From positions 1 to 64,000 of the forward strand of contig DATFGT010000127.1 of assembly GCA_035249175.1 (NCBI GenBank): 64,000 nt of DNA, in the 5' to 3' direction. This DNA comes from 66-474 sp035249175 (lineage in GTDB: Bacteria > Pseudomonadota > Gammaproteobacteria > Xanthomonadales > Rhodanobacteraceae). A program made the position numbers and the translations under genes. The notes under the pieces are model-generated. The model was not told where the DNA came from, did not search any database, and was given only the letters and a program-made list of their open reading frames with translations. Position 1 is the first letter of the stretch. The number at the start of each line of letters is the position of its first letter. Shown one piece after another: positions 27,801-35,898 of the stretch.

Positions 27801-28206
27801 GTCCCTTGAACTGCCAGGTCTTGCCGTCGTCCGGCGAGAAGTACACGCCGCGACCGAGCAGCACGTCATTGCGTGGATTGGCTTCGCCCGTGCCGAGCCA
27901 GATGTCTTTCGGATGCGAGGGCGCCAGCGCGACCGCGCCGATCGATGCGGCATCGCCGTGCTTGAACACGTTGTCCCACTTGATGCCATCGTCGGTGGTC
28001 TTCCACAGGCCTGCTCCGGCGGTGCCGACGTAATAGACGCCCGGCTTGCCGGGCACGCCGATCGTTACACTCACGCGCCCGCCCGATACGGCGGGGCCGA
28101 GATGGCGGAACTTCAGATTCGCGAATGGACCGGTCGGTTTGGGAGTGGCCAGTGCGGCGCCGGCGAAAGTCAGCATCAGCAGCCCGACGATGTATCGTGT
28201 CTTCAC
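24880..28206 (-). CDS. Large exported Asp-box (VPS10/sortilin-type) beta-propeller protein
   Basis: 1108 residues from a GTG start with GGAGAACTGCC before it. Signal peptide MKTRYIVGLLMLTFAGAALA. At least ten Asp-box turns (S/T-x-D-x-G-x-x-W) are visible, for example TTDDGIKW, SPDDGKTW, TTDGGKNW, STDGGRTW, SVNGGKTW, STDGGANW, SKDGGTNW and SFDDGAHW, as in sortilin or BNR ten-bladed propellers. The C-terminal 300 residues hold a Lys/Ser-rich linker followed by a beta-sandwich-like segment (VTVTDSAGKPVATFHAPGKAG) and a helical end (from about residue 960). Xanthomonadales have several such proteins, often annotated as glycosyl hydrolases, with no shown substrate. Periplasmic or secreted. Confidence 0.87.
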   Translation of the reverse strand: MKTRYIVGLLMLTFAGAALATPKPTGPFANLKFRHLGPAVSGGRVSVTIGVPGKPGVYYVGTAGAGLWKTTDDGIKWDNVFKHGDAASIGAVALAPSHPKDIWLGTGEANPRNDVLLGRGVYFSPDDGKTWQFKGLANAGLISNIVVNPNDPTTVYVAVLGNPWKPSETRGVFMTTDGGKNWKKVLYVNDTTGASDIEMDPSNPNVLLAGMWTEQRKPWTQVNGSTDGGIWKSTDGGRTWNKIGGGLPTTDPTDRVKIGFAPSSPSTVYATMPTQKCILWGSTDSGTSWKCISNNHELAVRMFYFSSFAVAPDNPKRLYFSSFNLMKSTDGGKTAKVIDRGVHVDHHSIWIDPKNPRRMIQGNDGGAFESVNGGKTWRSFNNMPIEEFYTVAISNTVPFGVCGGIQDDNAACGPSNSLSRDGIWGADWWNPSGGDGTYVVPAPSDPSIVYAASQTGFTSRIDMKNWTRKFIRPVMTSMGDTPLSQLKYRFNWAAPIAVSATGPNTLYIGGNVVFKSTDGGANWQPISKDLTRDIKEHQPVAGGPVFHDISSAENTDTIISISLSDTDPNVMWVGTDDGLVWVSKDGGTNWTNVSEGLPQAVKLGRIYQIGVSPFDAGTAYIAVDGHMLGDEHPYVLKTSDYGAHWQSIANGLPDDNAAVVVREDPNQKGLLALGTMRGLYLSFDDGAHWHAMTGNLPTMAVWDLKFTKSPHDLVLATHGYGLWILDNIEALEQWQPKLADASFHMFPSAQGTEWIEFGGRHIGPAPGEFKTPNPPSGPTIVYSLAKAINVPKGCAAEEKQAQNDNGSAKESAGPQPKGDVQKKGESRHGKSAKKKPSFMQCNPVVVTVTDSAGKPVATFHAPGKAGINAAAWNMRYTGVEMPKPLRAEERPDEDDQPKGPLALPGSYQVKVEANGHSANETVQVVADPRVNPPMEVQRAALDTAMRLRGEAAADVAVIGRTYAMMQALDKVLDSTRDAAAGSAKAKLHGNAETLKATLGDFSKDFWNPTIQYKVPEDDLHQLSPWGMSFFGVYRSVSRMGPDQAPNASQRQYIAQQEAGLQPKLDIFNGALRHAVLDFNKQALAAGMQTLAIGGPVKVGDPKLLAPME

Positions 28207-28330
28207 GGCAGTTCTCCGACGGCAAACAAACGTCCACCGTAGTCCCGCGCGGAAACCGCGGGGGAGTGCCGAAAGTCAGTGGCCGTGCGTGAACCCAAGA
28301 TCTGGCGGCGATTTGAAGGCATGATTGGTC

Positions 28331-28687
28331 ATGACGCAACGTACGACGAGGGAAGTCCTGGACGACCATCTGGCTTTGGCCCAGCAGGGCGACCTTGACA
28401 CCGACATCGCCCGCAACTTCGATCCCGAATGCGTGCTGATGACGACCTACGGGAATTTCCATGGCCACGCAGGCGTGCGTGAAGCCGCACGTCTGCTGGA
28501 ACGCCAGATCGGCCGGGGTCGTTACAACTACTTGCACGAGGAATGTCACGATCAATTGGCGTTCCTGGAGTGGACCGTCGAGACCGATCGTGCCTGGATC
28601 CCGGATGGTGCAGATTCCTACTGGATCAGGGATGGCAAGATTCATGCGATGACCATCCACTACAGCGTTCGCGAAAAAGACCATTAG
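28331..28687 (+). CDS. NTF2-like (SnoaL-type) protein
   Basis: 118 residues. The pattern of an N-terminal helix (REVLDDHLALAQQGDLDTDIARNF), then a strand with HG-HAGVREAARLLER, then LEWTVETD and a final DGKIHAMTIHYSV is typical of SnoaL/NTF2-like folds, which bind small ligands in a cone-shaped pocket and include isomerases and hydrolases. No specific activity can be read. ATG 28331 is used; a TTG two codons earlier is less likely. It diverges from the propeller gene with a 124-bp gap. Confidence 0.75.
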   Translation: MTQRTTREVLDDHLALAQQGDLDTDIARNFDPECVLMTTYGNFHGHAGVREAARLLERQIGRGRYNYLHEECHDQLAFLEWTVETDRAWIPDGADSYWIRDGKIHAMTIHYSVREKDH

Positions 28688-28854
28688 CCAACCCCGCCGC
28701 GCCGCTCGATCAGGATCGTTGTGGCTGCGAGATGGTCATGGGCGTGGCCTTTTTGCTTCGCTTCGTTGATGGCTTGCTTCAGTGGTCATCGGGCAGCACG
28801 CGCGTGTCGGGGTCGGCGGTCTTCGGGTCGCCCGCAAAGCGCAACCGCTGCGCT

Positions 28855-30387
28855 TCATGCCCCACGATCGAGCCAGCGCAGCCACGCGGATGTCCAGCGA
28901 CGCCTGCGCAACACGAGCGTACGGTTGTACGCGTCGGCGGCCATCTTGATCGCTGCAGCCTGGGTCGGGTAGGGGTGTAGCACGCGCGCAAGCCGGCGCA
29001 GTCCGATGCCAGCCATCATTGCCAGCGTGATCTCGCTGATCATCTCGCCCGCGTGGTGCGCCACGATCGTGGCGCCGAGAATGCGATCGGTATGGTTCAT
29101 GACGTTTATCTTGACGAAGCCGGTCTCCTCGTCATCGGCGATGGCGCGATGCACGGTATGCATCGGTACGGTGAAAGTCTTCATTGAAATGCCGCGGGCG
29201 CGCGCCTCCCGGACGTACATGCCCACGTGGGCGATCTCCGGGTCCGTATAGGTGCACCAGGGAATCGTCAGGCCACTCAGCCGGCGGCGGCCGTGAAGCA
29301 GTGCGTTGCGTACGGCCATCCGAGCGGTGGCCTCGGCGGTGTCGTTGAACTTGTACGACAGGCACACGTCACCCGCCGCGTAGATCCGATGGTTGCTGGT
29401 GCGCAGGAAGTCATCCACGAGTACACCGTGCTCGCGGTCGTGCGCGACACCGGCGGCGCCCAAGTGCAGGCTCTCCACGTTCGACTTCCTGCCGGTGCCG
29501 AGCAGGATTGCGTCCGCGGTCACGGCGCTCCGGTAGTCGTCGGTGATCAGTTCCGCGATCTTCTGGCCTTCTTCCACGCGTAGCGACAACACGCGCGTAT
29601 TGAGTCGCACGCCGAGGCCATCGCGCGCAAACGCGTCGGACAGGAGCTGGGCGGCATCGCGCTCTTCCCGTGGCAGGAACAACGGCCAGCTCTGCACGAT
29701 GCTGGTTTGCACGCCGAGACGGCAAAACGCCTGTGCCATCTCGCAACCGAGCGGACCGCCGCCGATCACGAGCAACCGCCTTGGCGCCTCGGTCAAGTCG
29801 AAGGCATTCTCGTTGGTGAGGTAGCCCGCTTCGGCGAGCCCCGGAATTTCCGGAACGATCGGCCGAGCACCGGTTGCAATCAGCGCCTTCCTGAAGCGCA
29901 GGGTGACGCCATTCACCTTCAGCGTGTCGCTACCCGTGAACGAGGCTTCGCCGAAGAATACGTCCACGCCTGCAGCCGCCAGCGATTGCGCCGAGTCGGC
30001 GCGGCTGAGGCGGGAGCGGATGGCACGCATGCGCCGCATGACACGGGGAAAGTCGACGCGGATGTCCTCGGGCACGCAGCCGCCGTAGCGCGCAGCGTCG
30101 CGCATTTCGGCGTAGGCACGCGATGTGCGGATGATCGCTTTCGATGGCACCGGGCCGATGTTGAGGGTGGTCCCTCCGAGGAGGTCGCGTTCGATCAGGG
30201 CCACCCGCGCACCCAGCGCCGCCGCCGTGCGTGCCGCGGTCAACCCGGCGGTGCCGGCGCCGATGACCACCAGACCGTAGCGACGTGCCGGCTCCGGATT
30301 GCGCCAGTCCGCAGGTCGAACGCTGCGCATGCGTTGGCGTTCCAGGTACTCGTCTGCATATGGCGGCGAATCGCGAAGGTGTTCCAT
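28855..30387 (-). CDS. FAD/NAD-linked disulfide oxidoreductase-like flavoprotein lacking the CxxxxC pair
   Basis: 510 residues, of the lipoamide dehydrogenase / mercuric reductase type. FAD site YGLVVIGAGTAGLTAARTAA (about residue 38), NAD(P) site LLVIGGGPLGCEMA (about 205), FAD closing motif RIYAAGDV (about 335), and dimerisation domain with HPYPTQAAA near the end (HPYPT in Lpd-like enzymes). The redox-active site normally reads GG-x-CLN-x-GC-VPSK; here it is GGTTLNIGPVPSK, with both cysteines replaced by Thr and Pro, so a normal dithiol cycle is impossible. It may be an NADH-dependent flavin oxidoreductase or transfer electrons directly. It lies 24 bp after the PF10091 gene in the sigma-factor operon. 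Confidence 0.9.
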   Translation of the reverse strand: MEHLRDSPPYADEYLERQRMRSVRPADWRNPEPARRYGLVVIGAGTAGLTAARTAAALGARVALIERDLLGGTTLNIGPVPSKAIIRTSRAYAEMRDAARYGGCVPEDIRVDFPRVMRRMRAIRSRLSRADSAQSLAAAGVDVFFGEASFTGSDTLKVNGVTLRFRKALIATGARPIVPEIPGLAEAGYLTNENAFDLTEAPRRLLVIGGGPLGCEMAQAFCRLGVQTSIVQSWPLFLPREERDAAQLLSDAFARDGLGVRLNTRVLSLRVEEGQKIAELITDDYRSAVTADAILLGTGRKSNVESLHLGAAGVAHDREHGVLVDDFLRTSNHRIYAAGDVCLSYKFNDTAEATARMAVRNALLHGRRRLSGLTIPWCTYTDPEIAHVGMYVREARARGISMKTFTVPMHTVHRAIADDEETGFVKINVMNHTDRILGATIVAHHAGEMISEITLAMMAGIGLRRLARVLHPYPTQAAAIKMAADAYNRTLVLRRRRWTSAWLRWLDRGA

Positions 30388-30411
30388 CGGTGGCAGCTCC
30401 GGCAGACCCCG

Positions 30412-31755
30412 CTATCCCAACCATCCGCCGCGAAATCCGGCGCGGCGGAGCCCATTGGTGATCCATGCACAACCGCGCATCAGCCGCCAAACCAGGCCAC
30501 TGCGGTAATTCTCGATCATCATCGCGACGATTCCCTGGTCGAGTCCGTAGTGTCCGGGTGATACCCAACTCGCCCCGTCCGTATTTGCCAATCCGGGATT
30601 GAAGCTGCTGGCGTACCGGCCTTCGGGCCGCATCTCCGGGTAACGCTGATGCATCGTGCGCACCGCCTGCAACGTGATCGAGGGAGCGAACGGCAAGGAT
30701 GCCAGCGGCGCCCAGCCGGCGAGCGTTCCGTCATCCGGCCCGTAGGGCACGCCGCGCGCCGCGTAGCCGAACAGCCGCGCCCCAACGTCGGCGCCGGTTG
30801 CCGTCGAGGCTTCGGGTCCGTCGCAGGCGGTCAGCCCCCAGCAATTTTCGTCGTAACCGGCGAATTCCAGCGGGTTGCGTCGCGCATATTCGCGCTGGAC
30901 CAAAACCGCGCGCCGGCTGTTCTCGAAATAGTCGCTGCGATTGTCGCGCATCAATGCATCGCGGATTCCGCGGAAGTCGATCCAGGCATGCGAAAACTGG
31001 TGGATGAACAGCGGGCCGGCATAAAGGAAATCGATGCCATACAGGTTTTCCCACTGGTAGGTCGCCGTCCACGCGTCGTAGGCATCCGCCAGGAGCGGAC
31101 ACGCCGGGGAACCCATCGCCAGCACGTACAAGATGATGCTTTCGCTATAGCCTTCCCACTCGTAATGCAGGAACCCGCTCTCCGGTTTCCAGCCCTGCCG
31201 GATCGTGCCGTGGCCCGACCAGCGCCAATCCACGCGGAGGTACAACTGTTCCGCGATCGCGCGCAGCTCGTTCTCTTCGGCGTTGTCGCGGTCGAAGTAC
31301 ATCCGCGCCGTCAGGATGCCCGCAAGCAGCAGCGCGGTGTCGATCATGGAGAGTTCGCAACGCCATACCCGTCTGCCGGCTTGCATGTCGATGAAGTGGT
31401 AGTAAAACCCCTTGTAGCCCGTGGCCTCCGGACCGCCACTCTGGTCGCTGTCCCGGAAGAAGCGCAAGGCGGCAAGGCTGTATGCCAGGACCTGTTCCCG
31501 CGAGGCCCAGCCCCGCTCGACTGCGATCGGATACACCGAGAGCGCGAATCCGACCACGGCAATGCTGCAGGGTGAGCCCGCGCGGGAGGTGTCCGGAACC
31601 AACCCGTTGGCCGGATTCACGGTCTCCAGAAAGTAATCGACCGCCGCATGCTCGATGGCATCCAGCAAATCCTCATCGCTTGAACACTGGCTCGCTGGGC
31701 CTGCAGGCGCAGTGCCTGTCGATATGCTGCCCGATGCGGTCCGCTGCGTCGCCAT
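30412..31755 (-). CDS. PF10091-type (glucoamylase-like / GH144-like) protein
   Basis: 447 residues, no signal peptide. An alpha/alpha-barrel composition is visible: SIAVVGFALSVYPIAVERGW, ELSMIDTALLLAGILTARMYF, SESIILYVLAMGSP and HQFSHAWIDFRGI are characteristic of the glucoamylase-like PF10091 family, which includes beta-1,2-glucan hydrolases (GH144). Acidic residues in GFLHYEWEGYSES and GYDENCWGLTACDGPE are at expected substrate-site positions. The ATG overlaps the sigma-factor stop by one base (TGATG), meaning tight translational coupling. A cytoplasmic location for such an enzyme is uncommon, so the substrate could be an intracellular glucan or glycoside. Confidence 0.82.
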   Translation of the reverse strand: MATQRTASGSISTGTAPAGPASQCSSDEDLLDAIEHAAVDYFLETVNPANGLVPDTSRAGSPCSIAVVGFALSVYPIAVERGWASREQVLAYSLAALRFFRDSDQSGGPEATGYKGFYYHFIDMQAGRRVWRCELSMIDTALLLAGILTARMYFDRDNAEENELRAIAEQLYLRVDWRWSGHGTIRQGWKPESGFLHYEWEGYSESIILYVLAMGSPACPLLADAYDAWTATYQWENLYGIDFLYAGPLFIHQFSHAWIDFRGIRDALMRDNRSDYFENSRRAVLVQREYARRNPLEFAGYDENCWGLTACDGPEASTATGADVGARLFGYAARGVPYGPDDGTLAGWAPLASLPFAPSITLQAVRTMHQRYPEMRPEGRYASSFNPGLANTDGASWVSPGHYGLDQGIVAMMIENYRSGLVWRLMRGCAWITNGLRRAGFRGGWLG

Positions 31756-32480
31756 CAATCGGCCGCGCCAGAGCCTGCGGACAGCTCTTCTGCTCTATGC
31801 CTGGCCAGTACGCCCGCAACGATGCGATCGCAGCGCTCACCGTCGAATGCAAAGGCGTCCGCCAGTGCCACGTCGATCTGGCTGGCGAGGCTCTCCCGCA
31901 TCAGGGCGCGCGCCCGGTAGAAGCGGGTGCGCACGGTGGCCTCGGGAATGTCCAGCGCCTCGGCGACCTCCTTGACGCTCATCTCCTCGATCGCACGCAG
32001 CATGAACACGGTGCGAAACACCTCGGGCAAGCGATCGATACGGGCTTCGACCAGTGCGCGCAATTGGCCGCGCATCGCAACGTCGTCGGGGGGGTCGCCC
32101 GCAGTATCCCTGAGCGAGGTGCCGGTTTCACGTTCCATCATGTGCACGGCGGCGTCCAGCGGTATGATCGAAGCGTGCCGGTGGCGTAGACGCCCCAGCG
32201 CCTCGTTGGCCACGATCCGCACAAGCCAGGTGGAAAGCCTTGCATCCGCGCGAAAGTTGGCCAGCGCGCGCCATGCATGCAACCAGGCTTCCTGAAGCGC
32301 ATCCTCGGCTTCCGCATCCGACTTCACGATGCTGCGCGCCGTGCGGAACAGCAGCTGGTTGTGACGCTGCATGATTGCGGCAAATGCCGCGTCCTCGCCG
32401 CCGATTGCACGCCGCACGAGTTCGCCATCCGGCGTGCCATCCGTGATCGGGATGGTCGACCGGCCTTGGGCATGTTGCAT
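31755..32480 (-). CDS. ECF-type sigma-70 family RNA polymerase sigma factor
   Basis: 241 residues. Sigma region 2: DAEAEDALQEAWLHAWRALANFR then LSTWLVRIVANEALGRLRHRH. Region 4: LPEVFRTVFMLRAIEEMSV, KEVAEALDIPEATVRTRFYRAR. Start: ATG 32480 with GGAGGTGCGT upstream, one of the best ribosome-binding sites in the window; an in-frame start at 32540 is weaker. A C-terminal extension of about 50 residues follows region 4. No anti-sigma gene is adjacent; instead the gene is coupled to a PF10091 protein and a flavoprotein, which may be its targets or its control system. Likely autoregulated, but no promoter was identified. Confidence 0.9.
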   Translation of the reverse strand: MQHAQGRSTIPITDGTPDGELVRRAIGGEDAAFAAIMQRHNQLLFRTARSIVKSDAEAEDALQEAWLHAWRALANFRADARLSTWLVRIVANEALGRLRHRHASIIPLDAAVHMMERETGTSLRDTAGDPPDDVAMRGQLRALVEARIDRLPEVFRTVFMLRAIEEMSVKEVAEALDIPEATVRTRFYRARALMRESLASQIDVALADAFAFDGERCDRIVAGVLARHRAEELSAGSGAAD

Positions 32481-32722
32481 ACGCACCTCCGCGAATCCAT
32501 TGGCGAACCGACATCCAGGAGTTTGGGCAGCGTTCAACAATCATGGACTTCTCTCCGTGCGCATCATCGCCACCCTCGCCGCGATCGGTCGGAAACCGAT
32601 GCAACTCCGGGATCCATGCGAACGCACCGAGTCCACGTAAAGTCACGCCGGTCGACCGCTTGTTTACGGGTCCTATCATGCGCTCTCTGATTTGGCTCTG
32701 CTCACCCCGAAGGGTATTTCAC

Positions 32723-33643
32723 TTACAAGGCTGCATCGCATGCTCCGCCGGGCGATGGAGCCGATGGGTGGGTGACCGCTCCGGGTCCGTGATGGTGCGC
32801 CAGCGGCACATGCAGGGGCCCGGTGTCTTCCATGCCACCCGCGGCGAGCCAGTCGCGGGTCTGGTTGGCCGCGCGCTGGATCAACGAGTCCGTCTGCGAG
32901 AAATCGAATACGGACGCAGAGAGTGGACACAGTGGCGGGACGAGGGTGATGCGCACCTGTTCCGTATACCTCCCCACGTCCCGATCGAGCTGCCGCATGT
33001 TCTGCAGGTTCAACGCGTGCAGCGCCAGCGCAGGCATGCTCCGCGGGGGTTGCTGCATCGCGCAACTCGTGCCGGTGGGCAGTACCACGATATGTTCGGC
33101 GCCGCACGCGACCGCGCCTGCGATGGGCGTGTTGTTGCTGACCGCGCCGTCAACCAGGTAACGGCCACCTATTTCCACACAGGGGAAGACCACCGGTATC
33201 GCGGTGCTTGCCATCAGGGCGATCTCCATGTCGCCCGAGGAAAGCAGCATTTCCTCGCCACTCAGCACATCCGTCGCCACGATGTGCAGCGGAATGCGAG
33301 CCTGTTCGATGCGTTGGATCTCCAGTGCGCGATGCGCGAGTGCGCGCAGCCCGAATGGCTCGATCAGGTGGTCGCGGCCGAACAGCAGCGCCGTCAGCCC
33401 CGCCAGCAAAGTCAGTGGAAAGATGTCCTTGCGCCGCAGGCTTCGCCACAGGTCAGTCAACCGCTCGACGCCTGACGGCGTGGGATCGCAGGCAAAAAAA
33501 GCGCCATTCAGCGCCCCCACCGAAGCACCAATCACCACATCCGGAGTGAAGTTCGCCCGGCTGAGCGCGTGCAGCATGCCGACCTGGACCGCGCCGAGGC
33601 TGCCTCCACCGCTGAGTACCAGTGCTGTTCTTTTCCTGGCCAT
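32723..33643 (-). CDS. Patatin-like phospholipase (RssA type)
   Basis: 306 residues. Patatin-fold Ser-Asp dyad lipases: oxyanion loop SGGGSLGAVQVG (residues 11-22), nucleophile in GASVG (Ser41), catalytic Asp in VDGAVSNNTP (about 170). Cytoplasmic, with no signal peptide. The RssA/YchK group has been linked to lipid homeostasis. Located before the sigma-factor operon on the same strand with a gap of 242 bp, so likely separate. Ends with a His/Pro-rich tail. Divergent from PhzF across 307 bp. Confidence 0.9.
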   Translation of the reverse strand: MARKRTALVLSGGGSLGAVQVGMLHALSRANFTPDVVIGASVGALNGAFFACDPTPSGVERLTDLWRSLRRKDIFPLTLLAGLTALLFGRDHLIEPFGLRALAHRALEIQRIEQARIPLHIVATDVLSGEEMLLSSGDMEIALMASTAIPVVFPCVEIGGRYLVDGAVSNNTPIAGAVACGAEHIVVLPTGTSCAMQQPPRSMPALALHALNLQNMRQLDRDVGRYTEQVRITLVPPLCPLSASVFDFSQTDSLIQRAANQTRDWLAAGGMEDTGPLHVPLAHHHGPGAVTHPSAPSPGGACDAAL

Positions 33644-33950
33644 CGCACGCCTCGAACCGTACGCTCGCGACCGCGTGCCGGAGCATTACCTTCACGGCTC
33701 ATTGGATGCGCCGGAGGCCCGATCCGTTCCCGCGCGGGGTACGTCCAGGCGCGTTGCCACCGCACGCCAGCAAGCAGCATGATCTCGCGGAGTTTCTGCG
33801 CCACCCATTCCGCTGAAGCATCGACGCAGCGAACACGCCTCAGTCGAAAGCCCATCGGCCAACACCCGATCCGCCGAAGGGTCGGTCGCCAAACACGCCT
33901 CATGCGGACGGTACCGCTACCATCGCGGGTTTTCACGAACCGGAATCGTC
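33644..33950. other. Intergenic region between the patatin and PhzF genes
   Basis: 307 bp between divergent genes. No conserved coding segment was found in any frame, and no strong hairpin. It must contain both promoters, but no sigma-70 pair stands out. Confidence 0.5.
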
Positions 33951-34832
33951 GTGGCACGCGTACGTTACCTGCATCTGGATGTGTTTGCCGCCAGTCCGGG
34001 GGGTGGCAATCACCTTGGGGTAGTGCTCGACGCTGCGCATTGGACCAGTGCGGCGATGCAGCGCTTTGCGCGCTGGAACAACCTCGTCGAGACCACGTTC
34101 CTGCTCGCGCCGACACGGAGCGAAGCCAGTTATCGCGCGCGCATCTTCACCCCCCGCCAGGAAATCGCATTCGCCAGCCATCCCAGCATCGGGAGCGCCC
34201 ATGCGGTACTGGAGTGCGGCCTGGCACAGCCTCGTGACGGCCTGTTGTGGCAGGAGTGCGAGGCAGGCGTATTGCCCATCCGCGTCAACGGTGAAGACGC
34301 CTCGCGATGCCTGTTGCTGCGGCCTCCGCCGGAACAGATCGTCAGCACCGGACTCGACGCGCACCCGTTGCTGGCGGCGGCACTGCGCGACATCCGTATT
34401 GGCTCTTTGCCCCCCGCATTGGTCGAGGGTGGACGCAAGTGGTGGCTGGCGGAAATTGCGGACGAAGCCACCTTGCGAGGGTGGAATCCCGACCACGGCG
34501 CGATCGGTGCGCTCGCCCGCGCTACGGACAGCATGGGCCTGTGTGTCTTCGCGCGCCGGACATCATCCGCCCCGGCGTTGGTGGTGCGGGCGTTTCCTGC
34601 GGGCGTCGGGATCACGGAAGACCCGGCGTCCGGTGCAGCGAATGGTTTGATCGCTGCCTATCTGGCGAAAGCGGAGCCCGCGGGCCCGTTCGCGCATGCT
34701 TACGTGGTCAGCCAGGGACGCGAGATCGGCCATGACGCTGAACTGATTGTCCGGATGGAGGGCGCGGAAGTCTGGGTCGGTGGTCGCACGCATACCGTCG
34801 TCCACGGAACGCTCGACTGGGCTGCGGCCTGA
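33951..34832 (+). CDS. PhzF family isomerase/epimerase
   Basis: 293 residues from a GTG start. PhzF proteins have a diaminopimelate-epimerase fold and isomerise small acids, such as dihydro-hydroxyanthranilate in phenazine synthesis. Present: YLHLDVFAASPGGGNHLGVV (family GNPLAVV), the catalytic glutamate in WNNLVETTFLL (Glu47), the FTPRQEIAFASHPSIGSAHAV loop (usually FAGHPTIG), and the C-terminal ITEDPASGAANGLIAAYL (family EDPVTGSA). No other phenazine genes are nearby, so a general epimerase or isomerase role is more likely. Confidence 0.92.
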   Translation: MARVRYLHLDVFAASPGGGNHLGVVLDAAHWTSAAMQRFARWNNLVETTFLLAPTRSEASYRARIFTPRQEIAFASHPSIGSAHAVLECGLAQPRDGLLWQECEAGVLPIRVNGEDASRCLLLRPPPEQIVSTGLDAHPLLAAALRDIRIGSLPPALVEGGRKWWLAEIADEATLRGWNPDHGAIGALARATDSMGLCVFARRTSSAPALVVRAFPAGVGITEDPASGAANGLIAAYLAKAEPAGPFAHAYVVSQGREIGHDAELIVRMEGAEVWVGGRTHTVVHGTLDWAAA

Positions 34833-34962
34833 GCGCCATTCGACTTGCGTTGCGAAGATGGCGTGTCGGTGAAGGACGCGACGACCATGCCACTCTGCGT
34901 GAAGCCATTGAAGCCAGCAGGGGCGCAGCCGGGAACGCGCGCGTCCGCGATAGACTGGAGCG

Positions 34963-35781
34963 ATGCCTGTTGCCGCAAACCTCCACCTCGGCCATGCCGG
35001 CGACGCCTGCCCCGGCGCGTTTTATGCGCGCCTTGGGAAGAACCGGTTCATTTCCACCTTGCACGCCCAAGGCGCTTGGCAACCCGGTGAACAACACTTG
35101 GCGCCGGCGTCAGGACTGGTACTGGCAGAGGTGGAACGCCGCTTGCCGAGCGACAAGCTGATTTCCCGTGCGTCCTTCGACGTGCTGGGCGTGATCCACT
35201 CCGGTGAATTCACCATCGAGGTCGAGGTGGTGCGGCCCGGCAAGACCATCGAGTTGGTGGCAGCCAGCATGCGGCATGGCAACGTGACGAGCATCCGTGC
35301 GCGCATCTGGCGCCTCGCGGCCACGGATACGACGCGAGTGCAAGGCATCGAATGGACGCCCATGCCGCCGCCCGATGCCATGCGCCCGTTCGGGGTTTCA
35401 TCGATCTGGGCTGGCGGGTTCATCGATTCGCTGGAGGCACGTCAGGACATGGACGCCCGGCCGGGCCGCGGACGCAGTTGGATCCGCACGCGCTATCCGC
35501 TGCTGGAGGGAGAAACCGATCCGCCTGTCGCGGGTTTCGTGAAGCTGGTCGATACCGCCAATGGGCTTGTGGTTCGCGAAGACCCCGGCAGCGTGTTCTT
35601 CGCCAACGTGGATCTCACCGTGCACTTCTTTCGCCAGCCAGAAGCGGGCTGGGTCGGCTTCGATACCCGCGTCAACTTCGGCCCGACCGGGCTCGGGGAA
35701 ACGTTGTCCATCCTGAGCGATCTACGCGGGCCTGTCGGCACTGCTGCGCAAAGCCTGACGGTGCGCGCGCGCGGGAATTGA
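34963..35781 (+). CDS. TesB-like acyl-CoA thioesterase family protein
   Basis: 272 residues with two hot-dog halves. The N-terminal half includes HLGHAGDACPGAFYARL and SKGL-like GLVLAEVER, and the C-terminal half FFANVDLTVHFFRQPEAGWVGFD then GLGETLSILSDLRGPVGTAAQSL. The second half ends in the typical strand and the DxxGxxG element. Most likely hydrolyses acyl-CoA esters, substrate unknown. ATG start. Located 130 bp after PhzF on the same strand, possibly co-transcribed. Convergent with the two-kinase operon. Confidence 0.85.
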   Translation: MPVAANLHLGHAGDACPGAFYARLGKNRFISTLHAQGAWQPGEQHLAPASGLVLAEVERRLPSDKLISRASFDVLGVIHSGEFTIEVEVVRPGKTIELVAASMRHGNVTSIRARIWRLAATDTTRVQGIEWTPMPPPDAMRPFGVSSIWAGGFIDSLEARQDMDARPGRGRSWIRTRYPLLEGETDPPVAGFVKLVDTANGLVVREDPGSVFFANVDLTVHFFRQPEAGWVGFDTRVNFGPTGLGETLSILSDLRGPVGTAAQSLTVRARGN

Positions 35782-35898
35782 GCCGATCACGATCCAGGCG
35801 GTCTTCCGGCCCGGCCTGTGCGGCATTCGGCGCGTCAGCTGCGTGCCTGTGAGACGAGCCGTTGCGGCTGGCTGGCTATCCGGTCACCGCTGAAGAAT

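Noticed and set aside
28741..28756. CCTTTTTGC as a terminator T-tract after the NTF2-like gene
   Set aside because: No stable hairpin directly precedes it.
33951..34832. Phenazine biosynthesis cluster
   Set aside because: Only a PhzF homologue is present. PhzF-type proteins are widespread outside phenazine pathways, and no phzA/B/D/E/G is nearby.
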